In this document: piece after piece, positions 26,492 through 34,802 of the stretch | Position numbering within the stretch: position 1 is the first letter of the stretch | Layout: each line of letters opens with the position of its first letter | NCBI GenBank assembly: GCA_022340755.1 | Contig: JAJDNI010000312.1 | Span: forward strand, 1-35,513 | Length of the DNA: 35,513 nucleotides | Origin: Gemmatimonadota bacterium | GTDB lineage: Bacteria > Gemmatimonadota > Gemmatimonadetes > Longimicrobiales > Gaopeijiaceae | Direction: 5' to 3' | The notes under the pieces: model-generated | Seen by the model: only the letters and a program-made list of their open reading frames with translations | Told to the model about the DNA's origin: nothing | Databases searched by the model: none | Position numbers and translations under genes: made by a program

Positions 26492-27219
26492 GGGGAGAGT
26501 CCGGTGGGAGTGTCGCCTCGGCGCTCCTCCGCGTCCGCGAGAAGCCGCTCTACCTCCGTCTCTGCTTCGAGGTCCGCGAGGAGCTCCTGCACGCTGGCCA
26601 ACGCGCGCTCGGTGGCCGCCGCGTCGCGGAGGACGACCGTCCGGTGCAGCTCCGCGAGCTGCGCCAGGATGCTGGCCACACGTGCATCCAGGACATCCTG
26701 GAGGTCGGAGATCGACCTCGTCCTCCGATCGTCGTCCATGGTCATGGACCGTGCCAGCCACTCCACGCGGCGCAGATCGGTGAGGAGAATCTGGAGGCGT
26801 TCAACGAGCTCCTCGGCGGTCCTGCGCACGTCCTGGGTCACGGCGGGGTGCCGGACGATGCGATGGGCCATGGCCTCGGCAACCTCCAGCCGCGGGTCCT
26901 CGCTTATGCCGGAGCGTTCCAGCGCACGTTGGACCCGTAGCTCGTCCCATCGGCGCAGGACCTCGCGAGCGAGCTTGGGCGCGCGGGTCACCGGGAAGAA
27001 GTAGAGGAACACCAGGGCCGCCAGGAAGGCGACCAGCCACCAGACGGGGAGTGCCGCCAGGCCGCGCCAGGTGGCCGCCGCCCAGACAAGCGTGCCGAGT
27101 GTGCCCGAGCCGACGAGCTCCCACCCGTACGTGGCGAGGACCTCATGGGCCTCCTCCACCACCCTCGGCCGATCGGGGGGCTGCTCCGGCAGGGCCAGAT
27201 CTTCGCGTTCACGCTCCAC
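26488..27219 (-). CDS. Membrane-anchored coiled-coil protein, unknown function
   Basis: The protein has 243 residues if it starts at GTG 27219, where GGGAGGGG lies about 8 nt upstream; an ATG at 27276 with no SD would add 19 Arg-rich residues. A short acidic N-terminus is followed by one or two membrane helices (about 33-73, ending VWWLVAFLAALVFLYFFPV), then a long, highly charged alpha-helical region (about 80-240) with heptad-like Leu spacing (LVERLQILLTDLRRVEWLA, SVQELLADLEAETEVERLL). I do not recognise a family. The long cytoplasmic-type helix suggests oligomerisation or scaffolding. It is the first gene of the coupled trio with the Tat-exported glycosidase-like and HXXEE genes. Confidence 0.65.
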   Translation of the reverse strand: MEREREDLALPEQPPDRPRVVEEAHEVLATYGWELVGSGTLGTLVWAAATWRGLAALPVWWLVAFLAALVFLYFFPVTRAPKLAREVLRRWDELRVQRALERSGISEDPRLEVAEAMAHRIVRHPAVTQDVRRTAEELVERLQILLTDLRRVEWLARSMTMDDDRRTRSISDLQDVLDARVASILAQLAELHRTVVLRDAAATERALASVQELLADLEAETEVERLLADAEERRGDTPTGLSP

Positions 27220-27680
27220 GATCGCGTCCCCTCCCGTGCTCCGTGCGTCTCTGCCGCGCCCGCGACGTCTCACCATGCGGGCGGGCGGATCGCGGTGCAA
27301 GGAGGACGGCATTGGCCGTCGGTGCGCGACAGTACCGCGACCGTCCGCCGTGGGGACGGGATGGTGTGTGCTCCGAACGAGCGGGAACCTGGCTCCAGCC
27401 GTCGTGACGTAGCGACCCGCACACGGCCCCAGGGGCGTCCCCCGGGGAGGACATCGCCAGGGGCTGCGACGTCGCATCGATCGTCCAATGCATTGTCCTG
27501 AAAGGTGTTCCACCACGGATGGACGCGGTGCGGCCCTGGCATGGCTGATGCCTTCTCGAGGGGTGGCACCGACCCGGTCCGCCCGCCCTGCCTCCGACGC
27601 GCACCTGGCGAGGTCCGCGCGGGCGGCCGGAGGTGGTCGGAGGGCCGTACCGCTCGGTGTTCCATGGACTGGAGGGGACG
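27220..27680. other. Divergent intergenic region of about 460 bp
   Basis: It separates the coiled-coil gene (-) from the small lipoprotein (+). Several open frames cross it, but none has an RBS plus plausible protein composition (all are Arg/Pro/Gly-rich). No strong hairpin, RNA gene or clear promoter was seen. If the coiled-coil gene starts at 27276 the gap is shorter. Confidence 0.4.
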
Positions 27681-28040
27681 ATGAAGAAGGCCTGGACCTG
27701 GGTGCCGATCGCGCTCGGCCTGGTGGCCTCCCTGGCGCTCGGGGGGTGCGTGCACGCGTGGTACGTGCCGACGGGGGCCCGCTATCCCGCGAGGGCCCGG
27801 GATTGTGACATCGAGGTATTCACCAGCGGGCTGCCGGCACGCGACTATGAGGAGATCGCAATCCTGGAAGGAGAAGGGAACCTCTGGAAGGCGGAGCTGA
27901 GGGACATCCTCCCCAAGCTCAAGGAGCAGGCGTGCCTGGCTGGTGGTGACGCCATCATCCTCAATCCGCCGCAACGCTATGCGGAGGGCGACGAGGGGAC
28001 TCCCAAGATGTACGCGTCGGCCACGGTCATTCGCTGGTAG
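27681..28040 (+). CDS. Small lipoprotein, RcsF/YbjQ-like fold suspected
   Basis: The protein has 119 residues. The signal peptide ends in the lipobox LGGC, with lipid-modified Cys about 23. The mature domain has the pattern CDIEVFTSGLPARDYEEIAILEG, then a helix and ACLAGGDAIIL, two Cys apart by about 55 residues. I associate this layout with small Cys-paired envelope lipoproteins related in shape to YbjQ/RcsF-like domains, but I cannot name it. GGAGGGG three bases before ATG 27681 fixes the start. It overlaps the convergent downstream membrane gene by 14 bp. Confidence 0.75.
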   Translation: MKKAWTWVPIALGLVASLALGGCVHAWYVPTGARYPARARDCDIEVFTSGLPARDYEEIAILEGEGNLWKAELRDILPKLKEQACLAGGDAIILNPPQRYAEGDEGTPKMYASATVIRW

Positions 28041-28452
28041 GCGCCGACCCGCCCGGCTCGAGGGTGGGGTGGTCGTTGAGCAGGGCACGCCGACCTTCCT
28101 CGAGATCGGCCAGGTAGTCGTCCTGCCTACGTGACCAGACGACGAACGCCGCGACGGCACCGGCCAGGCTGACCGCGCCTCCCAGGACCGGTCCGGTCTT
28201 TCCGATGCCGAAGATGAGGCCGGCGACCATCGCGATGAGCGCCAGGACCAGCACGGGGAGTGAGATCCAGCGGGTGATGATGAGCTGAAGCCTCACGGAT
28301 GAAAGTCGGCGGTCGACGTCGTTCAGGAGGGCACGTGCCCTGAGGTCGGACATCTGGCTCGGTGGGTTGACGCGGTGATCGGGGACAGGCGGCCCCGAGT
28401 CGGCTTTTCCGGGTTCGTGAGCTTGGTGCTCTCTGTCATCGGACCGACTCAT
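28027..28452 (-). CDS. Small two-helix membrane protein, unknown
   Basis: The protein has 141 residues. A hydrophilic N-terminal 35 residues (rich in D, E, P) precede a short amphipathic helix (LRARALLNDVDRRLSSVRLQ). Two membrane helices follow, about 60-84 and 88-107, and then a charged C-terminal tail (RRQDDYLADLEEGRRALL). GGAGGAGAG directly before ATG 28452 favours it over 28470. No family is recognised. Its last 14 bp overlap the lipoprotein gene on the other strand. The 184 bp to the next minus-strand gene upstream suggest a separate transcript. Confidence 0.65.
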   Translation of the reverse strand: MSRSDDREHQAHEPGKADSGPPVPDHRVNPPSQMSDLRARALLNDVDRRLSSVRLQLIITRWISLPVLVLALIAMVAGLIFGIGKTGPVLGGAVSLAGAVAAFVVWSRRQDDYLADLEEGRRALLNDHPTLEPGGSAPTSE

Positions 28453-28636
28453 TCTCTCCTCCGACACCATCGACGGTTCGCGTCTCCTCGTCCCGTGAGC
28501 CTGCAGGCACGGAGTGGAGACGGCAAGCGCACGGCTCCGCGCCTCGGGCCTGCCGAGATGCCGGGGGCCCGGAGATGCGTAGCGGACGCTTGTCGCCGGC
28601 GTGCGCTAGAAGGGAGTGCGATTCTCACCCTGAACC

Positions 28637-28969
28637 TTAGTCGGCCGCGCCGGAGCGAGAGCGGGGCGGTGCATCCCGGGTCATGAGCGCACGGACATTC
28701 AGGGAGTACACAATTCCCCCGCCCACGAAGATAGTCCAGGCCCAGCCGGTGAAGCCTTCGGGCCCGACGATGGCGCAGGCTCCGATGAACGCGACCCCTC
28801 CCACCACGCCGAGCGCGAGCCTGCCCGGCTGCCTCTGGCGGGCTTCGCGCTGGAGCGCGGCCTCCCACCGGGATTTCATTCCCAGTGGAAGGGCCTCCAC
28901 CGGCAGCAGGATCCTACGCATCTCCGCTACCGCCATCTCGTCGTCGCGGTCCCGCAGTTGATCGTTCAT
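28637..28969 (-). CDS. Two-helix membrane protein coupled to ECF sigma factor
   Basis: The protein has 110 residues. An acidic/basic N-terminal helix of about 45 residues (MNDQLRDRDDEMAVAEMRR...LGMKSRWEAALQREA) is followed by two membrane helices (about 51-68 and 74-92) and a short basic tail. The ATG overlaps the sigma-factor stop by 4 nt (28966-28969), with GAGGAG upstream, so the two are translationally coupled. Position and topology fit an anti-sigma or sigma-modulating role, but there is no zinc-finger HxxxCxxC motif, so this is inference. No family is recognised. Confidence 0.7.
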   Translation of the reverse strand: MNDQLRDRDDEMAVAEMRRILLPVEALPLGMKSRWEAALQREARQRQPGRLALGVVGGVAFIGACAIVGPEGFTGWAWTIFVGGGIVYSLNVRALMTRDAPPRSRSGAAD

Positions 28970-29505
28970 GGCTTCTCCTCACGCGAGCCGACGTTGGTTT
29001 GGGCGCCCAGCCGGGCACGCAACCGCTTGACCGCGCGGTGCAGCGACGTCTTGACCGTGCCTTGTGCTCTTCCTATGGCGCGTGCCGTCTCTTCGGTTGA
29101 CAGCCCTTCCACCGTTCGCAGCAAGATCACCTGTCGTTGCAGGTCCGGGAGCTCCATGATCTCCCGCCACAGCCGTTCTTTGATCTGCTCTTGTTCGAGG
29201 GTTCCGCCGGCCGGGGGCTCGACTGTGTCGACCCCCCTTGGACGGAATCGGCGGAGGAGATCGCGGCGGCGCATCGCGGTCCGCCTCCTGCCGCGAACCA
29301 CGTTCGCGAGAACTCGGTACAGCCAGGCGCCAACGTACGGACTCGTCTCCAGGACCTGATGGCGACGCATGGCGATGAGCCAGACTTCCTGGAGGGCATC
29401 CTCGGCCTCGTCCAGATCACCGGTCATGGCGGTCGCCACGTTGAGCAGGCGGGCACCGTACTCGTCGATCCAGCCGGCTACCCGTTGCCCCCCTGGGTCA
29501 TTCAT
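28966..29505 (-). CDS. ECF-type RNA polymerase sigma factor
   Basis: The protein has 179 residues. Region 2 reads LLNVATAMTGDLDEAEDALQEVWLIAMRRH and YVGAWLYRVLANVVRGRRRTAMRRR (about 20-80); region 4 reads LPDLQRQVILLRTVEGLSTEETARAIGRAQGTVKTSLHRAVKRLRARL (about 120-168), with the helix-turn-helix. There is no region 3 and no extra C-terminal domain, a standard minimal ECF sigma. The ATG at 29505 has AAGG next to it. It lies 23 bp after a six-helix membrane protein and is coupled to a two-helix membrane protein. The target promoter is unknown; the AAAC-containing motif at 4133 and 6007 is one possibility. Confidence 0.93.
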   Translation of the reverse strand: MNDPGGQRVAGWIDEYGARLLNVATAMTGDLDEAEDALQEVWLIAMRRHQVLETSPYVGAWLYRVLANVVRGRRRTAMRRRDLLRRFRPRGVDTVEPPAGGTLEQEQIKERLWREIMELPDLQRQVILLRTVEGLSTEETARAIGRAQGTVKTSLHRAVKRLRARLGAQTNVGSREEKP

Positions 29506-29528
29506 CCTTCAGGAGAGCGCGGGCCGCT

Positions 29529-30335
29529 CTAGTGAAGCCACCGAGTAGCGTGCCACGACTTGTACCATCCCATCAGGCCGACGAGGGCGAAGGGGAGAAG
29601 CGGAAGTAGGATCGGGAGCAAGGGTCCCGGCCTGCCGAGCAGCTGGAAGCTGACCGCCCCGGTCCAGCTCATGATCAGGAAATACGCGCCGGCCGAGACC
29701 ACCCATGCCATCAGAAGCCGCGCGATGCGCTCGGCGGGAACGGTTCGGAAAGTGACGCTCTCGGCGACCCAGACCTGCACGCCCAGGACCAGCCCCACGA
29801 GAATCAGAGGGAGCACGAGATACGCGCCTCGGACCATCGCGAGAGCCGCCCTCAACCGCGGGTGCCCAGGCGGGTAGGTCTCGGAGACCTCCGACCACCC
29901 GGCCAGGTCACCGTGCAGGAACGTCAACGCCGTTCCCACGGCGCTCACGTCCGACTCGTCCACGACCCGGGACTGCCCGTATTCGCCCTGCACGAAGGCC
30001 AGGGCGTGATCTCCCAGCGGACCCTGAGGGACGACGAGATCGAGGCCCACCATGAGCACGGTGGTCACCACGGCGAGCCTGAGGCCCTGTCGAGCAATGG
30101 CCGGCGTGAACCTGAGCATGCCGATGGAGATGGCGACGACCACCGGGATGAGGTGAAACGCCCACTGAGGCAGCCCTGCCATCACCTCGGTGCCTGCTCT
30201 TTGCGTCCATCCTGCGTCGAGAAGCACCCTCACGACGTCCGCACCGATACCCAGGGCGAGCAGGACGACGAAGTGCAGCCAACCTGCGAAGGCGCCTGAG
30301 GAGAAACGGTAGCGTGCTCCGCTCGTGCCACTCAT
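29529..30335 (-). CDS. Six-helix membrane protein upstream of ECF sigma, unknown
   Basis: The protein has 268 residues with about six membrane helices: about 17-37, 54-74, 80-101, 167-188, 204-224 and 230-254. A periplasmic or loop region (about 102-165) contains a DxxxVPQGPLGDHAL stretch. The C-terminal half (VWVAESVTFRTVPAERIARLLMAWVVSAGAYF) faintly recalls LptF/LptG-type permease ends, which I do not trust. GAGG 8 nt before ATG 30335 sets the start (GTG 30341 is too close to the SD). It precedes the sigma gene by 23 bp and so probably belongs to its operon. Confidence 0.7.
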   Translation of the reverse strand: MSGTSGARYRFSSGAFAGWLHFVVLLALGIGADVVRVLLDAGWTQRAGTEVMAGLPQWAFHLIPVVVAISIGMLRFTPAIARQGLRLAVVTTVLMVGLDLVVPQGPLGDHALAFVQGEYGQSRVVDESDVSAVGTALTFLHGDLAGWSEVSETYPPGHPRLRAALAMVRGAYLVLPLILVGLVLGVQVWVAESVTFRTVPAERIARLLMAWVVSAGAYFLIMSWTGAVSFQLLGRPGPLLPILLPLLPFALVGLMGWYKSWHATRWLH

Positions 30336-30479
30336 GAACACCGCCTCGTATTACGGGCCATGTCGGCCCATCCGTGCCTACGTGACGAGAGAGTACACGT
30401 CACCCGTCACCACCGCCAAGGCTGCACCTCGAGGCCCTGGCACGCAGTACAGCAAATCCGCACGCGAGATAGGTGGCGG

Positions 30480-33400
30480 TCAGTCTCCCTCGACGAGTAG
30501 GCCTCCGGCAGCAGTGGCCGGCTCGGGGTGCTGCCGCGCTATCCGCTGTCCCACCCACCTCTGGAACTGGTCGAGGTAGGTGTAGACCACGGGCGTGACG
30601 TACAGGGTGATGAGCTGGGAAAACGCCAGACCACCGACCACGGCGATACCCAGAGGACGCCTGGACTCGGACCCGGCGCCGGTCCCCAAGGCGATGGGCA
30701 GGGTGGCCATAAGGGCGGCCATGGTGGTCATCATGATGGGACGGAATCGGATGCTGCACGCCTGGAGGATGGCCTCGGCGGGGCTCTTGCCGTCTTGGCG
30801 CTCGGCATCCAGCGCGAAGTCGATCATCATGATGGCGTTCTTCTTCACCAGGCCCACCAGCATGATGATGCCCACGAAGGAGTAGACGCTCAGGTCCGTG
30901 CCGGTGATCCACAGCGTCAACAGGGCACCGAAGGCGGCGAAGGGAATGCCGCTGAGGATGGTGATGGGGTGGATGAAGCTCTCGTAGAGGATCCCGAGCA
31001 CCACGTAGATGACGAAGATGGCCATGCCCAGTAGGAGGAGCAGGCCCTTCTGCGTGTCCTGGAACGCCTGGGCGGTTCCGCTGAACGTGGTGGACACGCT
31101 GGAGGGTAGGGTCGCTCGAGCGGCGTTCTGCACGGCACGTACGGCGTCACCCAGGGCGACATTTGGGGCCAGATTGAAGGAGAGCGTGACCGAGGGGACC
31201 TGACCCGAGTGATTGACTGCCACGGGCCCGATACCGCGGCTCAGCTTCGCCACCGAGCTCATCGGCACCAACGTGTTGTTGGAGGATCGCACGTAGAGCT
31301 GATTCAGCGCGCCGATGTCCTTCTGGTACTGGGGAAGCAGCTCCATGATGACCCAGTACTCGTCGTCCTGAGTGTAGATGGTGGACACCTGCCTGGAGCC
31401 GTAGGCGTCGTACAGCGCGGTCTCCACCTGCTGGGCGCTCACCCCGAGGGATGCGGCCCGTTCCCTGTCGATGGAGACGTCGACCTGGGGATTGCCGATC
31501 TTGAGGTCCGACGTCACGTCGATGAGCTGCGGGAGCGTGGCCAGGCGCCGCTCCAGGGCCCGGGACGCTTCGTACAGCGTGTCGATGTTCGTGCTCTGCA
31601 GGGTGAACTGATAAAGGCTCTGGGCGAACCTGCCGCCGATGCGGATGGGCGGAGGGTTCTGCATGAAGACCCTCAGCCCGGTGATGCCGGAGAGCTTCCG
31701 GTTCAGCTCGTTGATGACCTTGTCCACCGGGAGGCGCTCACCCCGGGGCTTCAGGTGGATGCTGAATCGGCCCGTGTTGTTGCCCCCGCCAAAGCCCCCG
31801 CCCACGAAGGACATGAAGGCTTCGACGTTGGGGTCCGCGTCCACGATGTCCGAGGCCTCCCGCTGGTGCGCCACCATGACGTCGTACGAGATGCCCTGGG
31901 CGCCCTCGGTCGTGCCTTCGATGTGCCCGGTGTCCTCGCTGGGCAGGAAGCCTTTGGGGACCACCACGAAGAGCGCCACGGTGGCCACGAGGACGCCGGA
32001 CGAGAAGACCATCGTGCTGCGCCGGCGCCCCATGACCCACCCGAGGCTCCTCTCGTAGGCCCCGAGGACCCTGGCGTACACGCGCTCGGACCAGTCGTAG
32101 ACCTTGCCGTGGTGAGCCTCCTTGCTGGGCCGCAGAAAGCGGCTGCCGAGCATCGGGGTCAGCGTCAGGGAGACGAAGCCGGACACGAGGATGGCCACGC
32201 CGATGGTGACGGCGAATTCGTGGAAGAGCCGGCCCAATATCCCCCCCATGAACAGGATGGGGATGAACACGGCGGTGAGGGACAGCGTCATGCTGAGGAT
32301 GGTGAAGCCGATCTCACGAGAGCCGTCGAGCGCCGCCTGCATGGGCCGCTTACCCATCTCCATATGGCGCACGATGTTCTCGAGCATGACGATGGCGTCG
32401 TCCACCACGAACCCCACGCACAAGGTCAACGCCATGAGGGACAGGTTGTCCAGGCTGTATCCCATGAGGTACATGACCGAGAACGTCCCAATGATGGACA
32501 TGGGAAGTGCCAGGCTCGGTATGACGGTGGCCGACAGGTTCCTCAGGAAGAGGAAGATGACCATCACCACCAGGAAGAGCGTGAGCATCAGGGTGAACTT
32601 CACGTCGCTCACGGACGCCTGGATGGATGCGGAGCGGTCGTAGAGGATCTGGATGTTCACCCCTGCGGGGATCTGGCTGCGCAGCCTGTCCACCTGCGCC
32701 CGCACGCCGCGGGCAACCGCGACAGTGTTGGTTCCGGGCTGGCGCTGGATGGCCAGGATGACCGAGGGCTTGCCGTTGAACCACGACGCGCTGCGGTTGT
32801 TCTGCACGTCATCCATGACCTTGCCCAGATCACCCAGGTGCACGGGCGCCCCGTTCCGGTACGTCACCGCCAGCCGCCGGAACGCGGCGGCGTCGTGGAG
32901 CTGGCCGCTGGCCTGCACGGTGTAGGCCCGGTCGGGGCCCCAGAGGACGCCCGAGGGCAGGTTCACGTTCCCCGACGAGATGGCGGATGCCACCTCGTCG
33001 ATGCCGATGCCGCGCTGTGCCAGGGATCCGGGGTCCAGCTGGACACGCACGGCGTACTTCTGCGCGCCGAACACCGACACCTCCGCCACGCCGTCCACGG
33101 TGGAGATGTGCTGCGCGAGCACCGTCTCCGCGTAATGGTCCAGCTCCGAGAGGGGCATGGACTCGGTGGTGAGCGCGTAGAAGAGGATGGGCGACGCCGT
33201 GGGATTGGACTTTCGGATGGACGGCGCGCGGATGTCCTGCGGTAGCTGGCGCATGGCCTGGCTCACCGCCGACTGCACGTCCTGCGCCGCGGCGTCGATG
33301 TTGCGGCTGAGCGCGAACTGGAGCGTGATATTCGTGGATCCCAGGGAGCTGCGGGAGGTCATGTTGTCCAGCCCCGGGATGGTGGCGAACTGACGCTCCA

Positions 33401-33599
33401 GGGGCGTCGCCACGGCGGCGGCCATGGTCTCGGGATTCGCGCCGGGCAACGACGCGGATACGGACAGGGTGGGATAGTCCACCGTGGGCAGGTCGCTCAC
33501 CGGCAGCAGCCGGTACGCGAAGATGCCGAACATGAGGATTGCGATCATGACCAGCGTCGTCATGACCGGGCGTCGGATGAAAAGACCCGAGATGTTCAC
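30480..33599 (-). CDS. RND-family efflux transporter, MdtB/MuxB-like
   Basis: The protein has 1039 residues with twelve helices and two large periplasmic loops, full length for a hydrophobe/amphiphile efflux pump. N-terminus NISGLFIRRPVMTTLVMIAILMFG, helix 4 proton relay GFVVDDAIVMLENI (about 398-411), helix 10 GLVKKNAIMMIDFALD and the RFRPIMMTTMAALMATLPIAL segment are diagnostic. It exports drugs, detergents or bile-like compounds through a tripartite complex driven by protons. The ATG overlaps the adaptor stop by 4 nt (33596-33599), with GGGGGAGG before it. Sequence features are closer to MdtB/MuxB than AcrB, but only one RND gene is present. The Gly-rich GGGFGGGNN loop near 600 is notable. 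Confidence 0.95.
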   Translation of the reverse strand: MNISGLFIRRPVMTTLVMIAILMFGIFAYRLLPVSDLPTVDYPTLSVSASLPGANPETMAAAVATPLERQFATIPGLDNMTSRSSLGSTNITLQFALSRNIDAAAQDVQSAVSQAMRQLPQDIRAPSIRKSNPTASPILFYALTTESMPLSELDHYAETVLAQHISTVDGVAEVSVFGAQKYAVRVQLDPGSLAQRGIGIDEVASAISSGNVNLPSGVLWGPDRAYTVQASGQLHDAAAFRRLAVTYRNGAPVHLGDLGKVMDDVQNNRSASWFNGKPSVILAIQRQPGTNTVAVARGVRAQVDRLRSQIPAGVNIQILYDRSASIQASVSDVKFTLMLTLFLVVMVIFLFLRNLSATVIPSLALPMSIIGTFSVMYLMGYSLDNLSLMALTLCVGFVVDDAIVMLENIVRHMEMGKRPMQAALDGSREIGFTILSMTLSLTAVFIPILFMGGILGRLFHEFAVTIGVAILVSGFVSLTLTPMLGSRFLRPSKEAHHGKVYDWSERVYARVLGAYERSLGWVMGRRRSTMVFSSGVLVATVALFVVVPKGFLPSEDTGHIEGTTEGAQGISYDVMVAHQREASDIVDADPNVEAFMSFVGGGFGGGNNTGRFSIHLKPRGERLPVDKVINELNRKLSGITGLRVFMQNPPPIRIGGRFAQSLYQFTLQSTNIDTLYEASRALERRLATLPQLIDVTSDLKIGNPQVDVSIDRERAASLGVSAQQVETALYDAYGSRQVSTIYTQDDEYWVIMELLPQYQKDIGALNQLYVRSSNNTLVPMSSVAKLSRGIGPVAVNHSGQVPSVTLSFNLAPNVALGDAVRAVQNAARATLPSSVSTTFSGTAQAFQDTQKGLLLLLGMAIFVIYVVLGILYESFIHPITILSGIPFAAFGALLTLWITGTDLSVYSFVGIIMLVGLVKKNAIMMIDFALDAERQDGKSPAEAILQACSIRFRPIMMTTMAALMATLPIALGTGAGSESRRPLGIAVVGGLAFSQLITLYVTPVVYTYLDQFQRWVGQRIARQHPEPATAAGGLLVEGD

Positions 33600-34789
33600 G
33601 ACGCACCTCCCCCACCGTCGGCATCCGATCCCGTCGTCGTGCTTGCGGGCTGGGTCCCGGGCGCGCCGGTGTCCCCCCCACCCTTGATCTGGACCTTCGC
33701 GCCCTCATTGAGGCGCGACTGTCCGTCGGTCACCACACGCTCCCCGGGTTTCACGCCCGAGTCGATGATGACCCTGTCCTCCAAGGTCCGGCCCAGCTCC
33801 ACGGTCCGCCGGTGCGCGGTCGCGCTGTCGTCCACGACATAGACGAAGCTGCCGTCCTGCTGGGTCACGGGCGCTCCCAGCGGCACGGTGATGGCGTCGG
33901 GTTGCACGTACACCTGGAGGTGCACCGTGACGTACTCGCCGGGCCAGAGCCCACGGTCCTCGTTGTCGAACCTGGCCTTGAGGAGAACCGTCCCGGTCTG
34001 GGGGTCCACGGCGTTGTCGATGAACGTCAGGGTGCCGGGCTCGTCGCCGAGGCCCGACTGATCGCCCTCTTCGCCCGGCTTGACCGAGGCGACGAGCGGA
34101 GCCATCGCGTGGTACTTCTGGACCAGCGGCAGGACACGGCCCTGGATGGGGAAGCGAACCAGGATGGGGTGGATCTGGTTGATGACCACCAGCGGGGATG
34201 CGTTCGCCTTCACGAGGTTGCCCGGGCGGACGAGAAGCGAGCCTGTGCGTCCCGAGATCGGGGCCGGGATCATGGTGTAGGAGAGGTTCAGTCGGGCGGT
34301 CTCCACTGCGGCGCTGTCGGCCTTCACGATGGCGGCCTGGGCCCGCGCGGTGGCCTCCGCCTGATCCGCCTGGGACTGCGTGACGTAGTCTTCCTGGGCG
34401 AGCTTCTGATACCGCTCGGCGTCGCGGCGGCTGTTGATGGCCTGGGCCTCGTCCTTCGCCAGGTTCGCCTCGGCCTGCCGCAGCGCCGCCTGGAAGGGAC
34501 GGGGATCGATGTGAAAGAGGGGCTGCCCCTTGGTCACCTCCTGGCCCTCTGTGAAGTCCACCGATAGCAGGACTCCCCCTACCTGGGATTCGACCTGGAC
34601 GGTCTGGAGAGGCTCCACCGTGCCGTCGGCCACGACGACGTACGGCGCCGGGCCCTGGGCCACGGTGGCCACGGTGACCGGAACCGACGACATGGGCGGC
34701 CGACCCGACGAGCCACCGCACCCGCTCACGAGCAGACCGGCCAGCAGGGAAAGGGAGACAGGGGCCGCGGAATCTTTGATCTGTCGCAT
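33596..34789 (-). CDS. RND efflux periplasmic adaptor (membrane fusion) lipoprotein
   Basis: The protein has 397 residues. A lipobox LVSGC sets the acylated Cys at about 24. The adaptor order is clear: a barrel-sandwich/lipoyl half (GTVEPLQTVQVESQVGGVLL, then EGQEVTKGQPLFHIDPRPF), a helical hairpin with heptads (about 100-165), the second lipoyl half (SYTMIPAPISGRTG), a beta-barrel domain (LWPGEYVTVHL) and the membrane-proximal domain. A Ser/Thr/Gly tail ends it. It links the inner-membrane RND pump to the TolC-like channel. It sits 13 bp after the TolC-like gene and is coupled to the pump gene by a 4-nt overlap. Confidence 0.95.
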   Translation of the reverse strand: MRQIKDSAAPVSLSLLAGLLVSGCGGSSGRPPMSSVPVTVATVAQGPAPYVVVADGTVEPLQTVQVESQVGGVLLSVDFTEGQEVTKGQPLFHIDPRPFQAALRQAEANLAKDEAQAINSRRDAERYQKLAQEDYVTQSQADQAEATARAQAAIVKADSAAVETARLNLSYTMIPAPISGRTGSLLVRPGNLVKANASPLVVINQIHPILVRFPIQGRVLPLVQKYHAMAPLVASVKPGEEGDQSGLGDEPGTLTFIDNAVDPQTGTVLLKARFDNEDRGLWPGEYVTVHLQVYVQPDAITVPLGAPVTQQDGSFVYVVDDSATAHRRTVELGRTLEDRVIIDSGVKPGERVVTDGQSRLNEGAKVQIKGGGDTGAPGTQPASTTTGSDADGGGGAS

Positions 34790-34802
34790 GGTTGCAGTCT
34801 TC

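Noticed and set aside
24830-27004. 724-codon plus-strand open frame opposite the glycosidase-like and coiled-coil genes
   Set aside because: It spans two coupled genes antisense and has no recognisable domain.
27220-27680. A hidden small gene in the 460-bp divergent gap
   Set aside because: Open frames there lack RBS and have Arg/Pro/Gly-biased composition with no hydrophobic or domain pattern.
30382-30411. GTGACG/CGTCAC inverted repeat and CGTCACC tandem 7-mer upstream of the six-helix membrane protein
   Set aside because: The 7-bp period does not fit a Pho box and the repeat is short; a possible operator, but too weak to annotate.
31209-33245. 678-codon plus-strand open frame opposite the RND pump
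   Set aside because: Antisense shadow, rich in His, Asp and Gly from reversed membrane-helix codons.
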